A stretch of 20,831 nt of DNA from Alphaproteobacteria bacterium (lineage in GTDB: Bacteria; Pseudomonadota; Alphaproteobacteria; Sneathiellales; Sneathiellaceae), in NCBI GenBank assembly GCA_006226265.1, contig SBHH01000094.1, positions 1 to 20,831 of the forward strand, given 5' to 3'. The translations under genes were made by a program, and so were the position numbers. The notes under the pieces are model-generated. The model was not told the DNA's origin and searched no databases. It saw nothing but the letters and a program-made list of their open reading frames with translations. This document shows, one piece after another, positions 15,416-20,831 of this stretch (positions are counted from its first letter, which is position 1; every line of letters begins with the position of its first letter).

Positions 15416-15898
15416 TCAGCCGCTCGTCGCGGGTTTCTTTTCCCTGCCTATTTCCAGCAGCTGGGAGCCGAAACATTTCTCGACTTCCGCCTTCTTGACC
15501 GCCGGGTAAAGACGGCTGTTTACCTCATAATGGGTGACTTTGAGACCCCCTTTATCCGCTGCCTTTCTGGACGGGTAGAAGAAAAGATGCAGCGCGCAGT
15601 TCCGGGTTAAATACTGCCATATTTCCGCAGGCGCCTCCTTCCGGAGCAGGTTTGGCTTTCCGAAAACGGCGCGGATATCCGCCTTTCCCTTGCCAATCAG
15701 GATTTTGAGGGGGGGAATGACGACCGGCTGCTCCTTTTTTGGCGGAGTCGGGATTTTCTCCTCGGGCTGGAGGGCCGCCGTCTTCGGCTCCGCCTTCACC
15801 GGTTCGGGTTTGGAAGCTTCCGGCACGGGCGGCAGGCGGGTTTCGCAGGCGGTAAGGGTAAGGGCAAGCAGCAGACCCGCGGCAAGGGCTTTCATCAT
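15416..15898 (-). CDS. Small proline-rich lipoprotein of unknown function
   Basis: A 160-residue predicted lipoprotein that I cannot assign to a characterised family. The signal peptide is MMKALAAGLLLALTLTAC with lipobox LTAC and lipidated Cys18. Residues 19-65 form an extended Pro/Glu/Lys-rich linker able to cross part of the periplasm. The globular part (about 66-150) has LIGKGKADIRAVFGKPNLLRKEAP and AEIWQYLTRNCALHLFFYP, which resembles the small BamE/SmpA/OmlA-like fold (a loop of the type GxxxxxVxxxxGxP followed by W-x-Y). Two cysteines in the mature domain (NCALHL and KCFGSQ) could form a disulfide. Its ATG overlaps the TGA of the EI24 gene as ATGA, so the two are translationally coupled. 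Confidence 0.8.
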   Translation of the reverse strand: MMKALAAGLLLALTLTACETRLPPVPEASKPEPVKAEPKTAALQPEEKIPTPPKKEQPVVIPPLKILIGKGKADIRAVFGKPNLLRKEAPAEIWQYLTRNCALHLFFYPSRKAADKGGLKVTHYEVNSRLYPAVKKAEVEKCFGSQLLEIGREKKPATSG

Positions 15899-16584
15899 CG
15901 AACGATCACACCCTTGCCGGGCGCAATCCGCCGGTAGCGTTTCTTGTATAAATGCACCATCGCCGCCGTCGCAATGATCGGCGTGATCAGGTTGAGGATC
16001 GGGACCGTCAGGCAGAATGCGACGACTATTCCGAGGAGGTATAGTTCCGTCGCATTGGTCTTGCGAAGGCGTGTGACCTCCTCCGTGTCGTGATGGCGGA
16101 TCGCCACCATCTGAAAATATTCCCGCGATATGAGATAGCCGTTCAGAAGATAGTAGACGAACAGGTTGATCCCCGGAATGAAATAGAGCGGCAGCGCCAC
16201 AATATTGCAGAGCGCAACGAGCCCCAGAAACTTAATCGCATCCCAGATGCTGGAAAGAAGCGGAATATCCTCAGCCGGATCGTCGTTCGGATAATATTTT
16301 CGCTCTACCGCATCCGAAATGTCATCGAGGAAAAGCCCGATCAGCGCGCTGATCACGAGCGGAAAGAGGAAGAAGCCGCCCAATACAAAGCCAAAGGCCG
16401 AAAAGAAGCTGATAACCGTATTGACCCAGCTCCATTCGAACTGGGGCACAAAATTGAGTGCTTCGCTCACTCCGAAGCCGAGCAGGATGAAGACAAGAAG
16501 AGTAAGACCAAGCGACTTGATCATCACCGAGCGGAACGCCGGATCACCAAGCTGGCTGACGGCCAATTGAATTGCGGAAAGCAA
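15895..16584 (-). CDS. EI24 / CysZ-like integral membrane protein
   Basis: A 229-residue inner-membrane protein of the EI24/CysZ family. Hydrophobic segments lie at about residues 22-42, 58-90, 115-155 and 180-215, with the conserved region FLGLVALCNIVALPLYFIPGINLFVYYLLNGYLISREYFQMVA and a basic C-terminus. E. coli CysZ is a sulfate channel, but the alphaproteobacterial members are usually unlinked to cysteine genes, as here, so sulfate transport is uncertain. Start is TTG, supported by AAAAGGG about 7 bases upstream. A small lipoprotein gene is coupled to its stop codon. It follows the amidase after 74 bases on the same strand. Confidence 0.88.
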   Translation of the reverse strand: MLSAIQLAVSQLGDPAFRSVMIKSLGLTLLVFILLGFGVSEALNFVPQFEWSWVNTVISFFSAFGFVLGGFFLFPLVISALIGLFLDDISDAVERKYYPNDDPAEDIPLLSSIWDAIKFLGLVALCNIVALPLYFIPGINLFVYYLLNGYLISREYFQMVAIRHHDTEEVTRLRKTNATELYLLGIVVAFCLTVPILNLITPIIATAAMVHLYKKRYRRIAPGKGVIVR

Positions 16585-16658
16585 ATTACGCCCTTTTGTT
16601 TGTGAATTCGGAATTTCGCATCTTCATGTAGGCTTTCCTGTCCGCGCGTGCAACTTTT

Positions 16659-18080
16659 TTAAGCCCCCGGACGGGGATCAAGCGGCACCCGCGCCGCATA
16701 GTCATGCTCGCGCTCGAACGCAAAGGCCACCTGCAGGGCGATATCCTCACGCGCGTTCGGCGCCATGATCTGCAGCCCGACGGGCAGCCCGCTTTTCGTA
16801 TAACCGCACGGAATACAGGCAACCGGGCAGGACGTGACCGTCAACAGATAGGGAAGCGCCAGCCAGGACATGTAATTATCAAACTTGATCCCGTTCAGTT
16901 CCTCGATATAGCGAAGCCGGTGATCGAAGGCAGGCACGATCGCGGCTGGCGCCAGCAGCACATCATATTCATCGAAGAAGTCCGTCACCTTGTGATAGAG
17001 CACGCCCTGTGCCCGCTGTGCCTCGCCGATCTCGCTGCCCGTTAGCTTGAGGCCCTTCTCGATATTCCAGATCATCTCCGGTTTCAGCTTGTCGCGGTAG
17101 GTCCGCAAATTCGGCTCATGCGCCGCCGCGAACTGCTGCGCGCGAAGCACCTGGAAGATCATGTCGGCTTCGGACAGATCGAAGCAATCCTCCTCCACCC
17201 CTTCACAGAAGCTTGCAAATTCCATTGCGGCCTTCTCGCAAATCTCGGCGACTTCCGGATCGATCGGGCATTGACCGAGATCGGGGCTGTAGGCCACTTT
17301 CCGGAACTTCGGGATATTTTTCAGACTATCGCGATAGGAACGCGCGGGCGCGGGCAGGCTTCCGGGATCGCGCCGGTGCGACCCCGCCATCATATCGAGG
17401 AAAAGCGCCGCGTCGGTCACATTCCGCGCCATCGGCCCTTCCACGGAATTGAGCGCGAAAGGAAGCGGTGACGGACCATGCGCAACCCTTTTTGGCGAGG
17501 GACGAAGGCCCACAACACCGGTAAAGCTTGCCGGGGTCCTAAGGCTGCCGCCAAGATCACTCCCTTGCGCGAGCCAGACCTCCCCGGTCGCGAGGGCAGC
17601 GGCAGCGCCGCCGGAGGAACCGCCAACCGTCCGATTTAAATTCCAGGGATTGCGGGTGGTGCCGAACACCTCGTTGAACGTCTGGCCCCCTGCACCAAAC
17701 TCCGGCGTGTTGGATTTGCCAACAACGATCCCACCCCGGGCCTCCAGTTGCTCGACCATCAGGTCGGAGAAATCCGGAACGCGGTTCTCAAAAATCGGCG
17801 AGCCGCTGGTCCAGCGCACATCCTTGACCGGCGTCAAATCCTTGATGGCGATGGGCAGGCCATAGAGATGCCGCTCTCCCCATTCCGAGCGATCTTCCTT
17901 TTCGAGGCGAGCCGCATGGGCGCGGGCGCGATCGAAGCAGAGCGTCGGCATGGCATTGACCTCGCCCTCCACCTCCCTGATCCGATTTTCCGATGCGTCA
18001 ATCAGCTCCTGCGGGGATACCTCGCCCGCTTTCAGCAAGTCGACCACTTCTGTGGCGGTCTTTTTTATGAGTTCTTCCAT
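16659..18080 (-). CDS. Amidase-signature hydrolase
   Basis: A 473-residue amidase of the Ser-cisSer-Lys class, cytosolic, hydrolysing an unknown amide. The triad is complete: Lys80 in LPIAIKDL, cis-Ser155 in VGGSSGGAAA and nucleophile Ser179 in GSDLGGSLRTPASFTG. The spacings of 75 and 24 residues match fatty acid amide hydrolase. FGTTRNPWN and GVVGLRPSPKRV are further family marks. It is not GatA: no gatB or gatC is adjacent, and the C-terminal half differs. Substrate cannot be read from sequence; NylA-like or general aliphatic amidases are the nearest guesses. The ATG at 18080 fits family N-termini better than the in-frame GTG at 18119, though no strong ribosome-binding site precedes it. Confidence 0.92.
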   Translation of the reverse strand: MEELIKKTATEVVDLLKAGEVSPQELIDASENRIREVEGEVNAMPTLCFDRARAHAARLEKEDRSEWGERHLYGLPIAIKDLTPVKDVRWTSGSPIFENRVPDFSDLMVEQLEARGGIVVGKSNTPEFGAGGQTFNEVFGTTRNPWNLNRTVGGSSGGAAAALATGEVWLAQGSDLGGSLRTPASFTGVVGLRPSPKRVAHGPSPLPFALNSVEGPMARNVTDAALFLDMMAGSHRRDPGSLPAPARSYRDSLKNIPKFRKVAYSPDLGQCPIDPEVAEICEKAAMEFASFCEGVEEDCFDLSEADMIFQVLRAQQFAAAHEPNLRTYRDKLKPEMIWNIEKGLKLTGSEIGEAQRAQGVLYHKVTDFFDEYDVLLAPAAIVPAFDHRLRYIEELNGIKFDNYMSWLALPYLLTVTSCPVACIPCGYTKSGLPVGLQIMAPNAREDIALQVAFAFEREHDYAARVPLDPRPGA

Positions 18081-18121
18081 ATTGAATTGTTGGCAAAAAA
18101 CGACCGCTTTGTAAAGCACGC

Positions 18122-18149
18122 TTGCCCCGTCCTGCCGAGCGTTTATACT
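18122..18149 (+). promoter_or_regulatory. Sigma-70-type promoter of the adenosine kinase gene
   Basis: TTGCCC (18122-18127), 16 bases, TATACT (18144-18149). The -10 is 5/6 to consensus. The start near 18156 gives a leader of about 24 bases to the ATG at 18180. Confidence 0.45.
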
Positions 18150-18179
18150 CCCCCGGACTTGTAGAAACCGAGAGTGACC

Positions 18180-19184
18180 ATGACCGAGTTAAAGTTTGAC
18201 ACCACCTGCATCGGCAATGCCATCGTCGATGTGATCGGCCAGACGGACGATGCCTTTTTAAAATCGGAAAATCTGACGAAAAACGCGATGGCCCTGATCG
18301 ACATGGACCGGGCGGAAGATCTCTACGGCAAGATGACCACCGCGATTGAAATGTCGGGCGGTTCGGCGGGCAATACAGCGGCGGGGATTGCCTCTCTCGG
18401 CGGGAAATGCGCCTATGTCGGCAAGGTCCGCGATGACCAGCTTGGCGATATCTTCACCCATGACATCCGCGCGATTGGCGTGACGTTCGAGACCGTGAAA
18501 TCGACCTCCGGCCCGGCGACCGCGCGCAGCCTGATCCTGGTCACGCCGGATGCGCATCGTACCATGAATACCTATCTTGGCGCCTGTATCGAGCTTGGCC
18601 CCGACGATATCGATCCTGACATGATCGCCGCCTCCAAGGTCACTTATATGGAAGGCTATCTCTGGGATCCGCAGTCCGGCAAGGATGCCTTCCGGAAAGC
18701 CGCGAAAATCGCCCATGAAGCGAGGCGCGAGGTTTCCCTCACCCTTTCCGACAGTTTCTGCGTTGACCGGTACCGCGAAGAGTTCCGTGAATTTATCGAT
18801 GGCGGCGTCGATATCCTGTTCGCGAACGAGGATGAAGTGAAATCCCTTTACGAAACCGATGATTTCGACGCGGCGCTTGAGGCCGTGAAAGGCCATGTCA
18901 AAATCGCCTGCCTCACCCGGAGCGAGAAAGGCTCCGTCATCGTGACGGCAACGGAAAGCCACAAGATCGACGCCATTCCGGGCGTCAATGTGGTGGATAC
19001 GACGGGCGCGGGCGATCTTTTCGCCTCAGGCTTCCTTTATGGCTATACCAATGGCTACAGCCTCGCCGATAGTGGCCGCCTTGGCGCCATCGCGGCCGCA
19101 GAAGTGATTAGCCATTACGGCGCGCGACCCATCGCGAACCTGAAGGAGCTGGCGGCAACGCAACTGCCGCAAGTCAAAGCCTGA
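18180..19184 (+). CDS. PfkB-family carbohydrate/adenosine kinase
   Basis: A 334-residue ribokinase/PfkB-type kinase, of the alphaproteobacterial group usually annotated adenosine kinase (adenosine + ATP to AMP). The N-terminal strand CIGNAIVDVIG, the sugar-binding GGSAGNTAAGIASLGG (60-75) with YVGKV, and the C-terminal DTTGAGDLFASGFLYG with catalytic Asp279 and anion hole Gly276-Ala-Gly are intact. NEDE (216-219) matches the NxxE metal site. Whether the substrate is adenosine or another nucleoside or sugar cannot be proven from sequence. I chose the ATG at 18180; an in-frame GTG two codons upstream is possible. A promoter lies upstream and the cyclase gene starts 19 bases after the stop, so the two are probably co-transcribed. 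Confidence 0.92.
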   Translation: MTELKFDTTCIGNAIVDVIGQTDDAFLKSENLTKNAMALIDMDRAEDLYGKMTTAIEMSGGSAGNTAAGIASLGGKCAYVGKVRDDQLGDIFTHDIRAIGVTFETVKSTSGPATARSLILVTPDAHRTMNTYLGACIELGPDDIDPDMIAASKVTYMEGYLWDPQSGKDAFRKAAKIAHEARREVSLTLSDSFCVDRYREEFREFIDGGVDILFANEDEVKSLYETDDFDAALEAVKGHVKIACLTRSEKGSVIVTATESHKIDAIPGVNVVDTTGAGDLFASGFLYGYTNGYSLADSGRLGAIAAAEVISHYGARPIANLKELAATQLPQVKA

Positions 19185-19203
19185 GCATGACAGGGCCGGT
19201 CCG

Positions 19204-20831
19204 GTGAGCAGGGAAAATGCAATCGGGCAAAGCCGGCGCCTTTTAAAACGCCTGTTCCGGCTTGATCGCCTGCGCCTTGCGAGCGGCATTGTCCTGATGT
19301 TCTTCCTGACCGGGCATCTCCTCAACCATTCGCTCGGGCTTATCTCGATCGAGGCGATGGAGGCGGGACGGAGCGTTTTCCTCGCCTTCTGGCGGAGCGA
19401 TGTCGGCACCGTTCTTCTGTTCGGCGCGGTCATCCTGCATATCCTGCTGGTCTTTGCGAAGCTGATGACACGGCGGTCTTACCGCCGCCTCCCGGTAAAG
19501 GAGATTCTGCAGATCCTGCTCGGCCTCGCCATCCCGCCGCTCATCATCCTGCATATTATCGGCACCCGTGTTGTCCATACCCTCTACGGGGTTGAAGATA
19601 CCTATCCTTACGTGCTTTACAGTCTCTGGGTTGCAACGCCCCTGCAGGCGCTTCTGCAAAGCATTGCGCTGATCGTCGCCTGGCTACATGGCTGTATGGG
19701 TATGCATTTCTGGCTGCGCCTGAAGCCCTGGTACGCGAAGGCTTTCCCCATTCTCTACAGCCTCGCGCTCGCGCTGCCTTTGCTTGCTCTTTCCGGGTTC
19801 ATCAATGGCGCGAACGAAACCGAGGCCCTCTTTGCCGATGCCGCCTGGCGGCGCGATTTTTTCGCCCATCTGAACCTGCCCGACGGGGCCGTCGGCTGGG
19901 CCTACCAGACGCGGGATATCGGCTTCCGCGTGATGGTCTTCGCGCTTCTGCTGCTTGCCATCAGCCGGCTTTTCTGGCTCCTCTGGTTCCGGCGCAAGAA
20001 GCTGATTGCCATCACCTATCCGGATCGGAAGACGGTTTATGCGCCGCCGGGCTCCACCGTGCTGGAGGCGAGTAATCTGGGGCGCATTCCCCATGCCTCC
20101 GTCTGCGGGGGACGCGGACGCTGCTCTACCTGCCGGGTCAGGATCATGGAGGGGACCGAAAACCTCAACCCGCCGAGTGAGCGGGAGCGCGAAGTCCTCC
20201 GTCGTGTCGGCGCGCCCAAAGGCACCCGTCTCGCCTGCCAGATCAAGCCCATTGGCGATGTGACGGTTATTCCGCTTCTTCCCGCCGCCTCGACCCCGCG
20301 TCAGGCCTTCGGCCAGCCCGGCTATTTGCAGGGGCAGGAACGCGAGATTGCCATCCTGTTTGCGGACTTGCGCGCCTTCACCAAGTTTTCGGAACAGAAA
20401 CTGCCTTATGACGTCGTCTTCGTCATCAACCAGTATTTCCGCCATATGGGCGAGGCGATCGAGGCGAGCGGCGGGCATCTCGACAAATTCATCGGCGACG
20501 GGGTGATGGCCCTTTTCGGCCTGACAGAAGACAGTGGCGCCGCCAGCCGCCGCGCGCTTGAGGCCGCGCGCGCCATGTCGATGCAACTCGATATCATGAA
20601 CCGCAATCTCACCTCCGACTTGCCGAACCCTTTGCAGATCGGCATCGGCATTCATATCGGACAGGTGATTGTTGGCCAGATGGGCTATGGCAACGCAACC
20701 TCGATCACCGCCATCGGCGATGCGGTGAATATCGCGAGCCGTCTTGAGAGCCTCAACAAGGAATTTTCAAGCCAGCTTATTTTCTCAAAACAGGTGGCCG
20801 ACCGGGCCGGACAGGATTTCTCCACCCTCCG
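19204..20831 (+). CDS. cyaC: CyaC-like redox-sensing adenylate cyclase, 3' end beyond the window
   Basis: An open frame of 542 codons running off the right edge, starting with GTG. Three parts are visible. (1) Residues 25-262 hold six membrane segments; His38, His79, His117 and His162 sit one per helix with spacings 41, 38 and 45, like the four heme ligands of diheme succinate dehydrogenase anchors. Further histidines are 42, 125 and 168. (2) Residues 267-358 are a [2Fe-2S] ferredoxin domain with Cys301-x5-Cys307-x2-Cys310 and Cys345. (3) From residue 379 is a class III cyclase: metal-binding Asp388 and Asp432, adenine-specifying Lys428 and Asp506, transition-state Asn509 and Arg513. Sinorhizobium meliloti CyaC is reported as a diheme, 2Fe-2S, quinone-responsive adenylate cyclase with this build. 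Use of ATP is predicted; the C-terminus is unseen. Confidence 0.88.
   Translation, partial: MSRENAIGQSRRLLKRLFRLDRLRLASGIVLMFFLTGHLLNHSLGLISIEAMEAGRSVFLAFWRSDVGTVLLFGAVILHILLVFAKLMTRRSYRRLPVKEILQILLGLAIPPLIILHIIGTRVVHTLYGVEDTYPYVLYSLWVATPLQALLQSIALIVAWLHGCMGMHFWLRLKPWYAKAFPILYSLALALPLLALSGFINGANETEALFADAAWRRDFFAHLNLPDGAVGWAYQTRDIGFRVMVFALLLLAISRLFWLLWFRRKKLIAITYPDRKTVYAPPGSTVLEASNLGRIPHASVCGGRGRCSTCRVRIMEGTENLNPPSEREREVLRRVGAPKGTRLACQIKPIGDVTVIPLLPAASTPRQAFGQPGYLQGQEREIAILFADLRAFTKFSEQKLPYDVVFVINQYFRHMGEAIEASGGHLDKFIGDGVMALFGLTEDSGAASRRALEAARAMSMQLDIMNRNLTSDLPNPLQIGIGIHIGQVIVGQMGYGNATSITAIGDAVNIASRLESLNKEFSSQLIFSKQVADRAGQDFSTL

Noticed and set aside
16653..16680. CCCCG/CGGGG hairpin at the amidase 3' end as a terminator
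   Set aside because: The loop is only two bases, and the bases after it on the minus strand are A-rich rather than T-rich.
19684..20655. Long minus-strand ORF (323 codons) opposite the cyclase gene
   Set aside because: The plus strand encodes recognisable ferredoxin and cyclase motifs; the opposite ORF has biased shadow composition and no known domain.
1..20831. Mobile element, prophage, CRISPR array or defence system
   Set aside because: I looked for transposases, integrases, long or terminal repeats, spacer arrays and toxin-antitoxin or restriction genes and saw none; all genes fit a stable chromosomal core.

Overview
This is a GC-rich chromosomal segment of housekeeping genes, almost certainly from an alphaproteobacterium. 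That call rests on gene order: yraN, BON lipoprotein and gshB beside hemW-rdgB-rph, then hrcA-grpE, dnaK-dnaJ, dapB, a DUF2244 protein, nth, an EI24/CysZ-like protein and a PfkB adenosine kinase. The cyclase at the right edge also resembles rhizobial CyaC. I cannot fix the genus; a Rhodospirillales/Sneathiella-like lineage is only a guess. I see no tRNA, rRNA, CRISPR array, transposase, integrase or prophage gene. No stretch over 300 bases lacks a gene; the longest gap is about 290 bases between rarD and dnaK.

Layout. 1-850: an HxlR/DUF24 regulator faces an unrecognised 86-residue ORF across an AT-rich gap with repeated operator-like half sites. 876-2968 (minus): yraN, a DolP-like BON lipoprotein and gshB. 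3060-4544 (plus): a LpoA/LppC-type lipoprotein, diverging from yraN; rsmI, which I would expect here, is absent. 4541-7054 (minus): rph-rdgB-hemW with overlapping ends. 7160-8856 (plus): hrcA-grpE. 8896-9864 (minus): RarD-like transporter. 10156-14202 (plus): dnaK-dnaJ-dapB. 14166-14684 (minus): DUF2244 protein. 14760-15395 (plus): nth. 15416-18080 (minus): amidase, EI24 protein and a small lipoprotein. 18180 to the right edge (plus): adenosine kinase, then a truncated adenylate cyclase.

How the genes work together. HrcA, GrpE, DnaK and DnaJ form a heat-shock regulator plus the Hsp70 machine. Rph, RdgB and Nth serve RNA maturation, nucleotide-pool cleaning and base-excision repair. HemW delivers heme and GshB completes glutathione synthesis. 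The LpoA-like and BON lipoproteins serve envelope growth and integrity. DapB feeds diaminopimelate and lysine synthesis.

The most interesting item is the last gene (19204 to the edge). It joins a six-helix diheme-type membrane anchor, a [2Fe-2S] ferredoxin domain and a class III cyclase domain with all six key catalytic residues. That is the architecture of the quinone-responsive CyaC described in Sinorhizobium meliloti, so it is a notable redox-to-cAMP sensor rather than a new class. Secondary points are the HxlR operator with its orphan target, iterated repeats at the BON promoter, a compound hairpin before dnaJ, a probable leaderless nth transcript, and many TTG/GTG starts.
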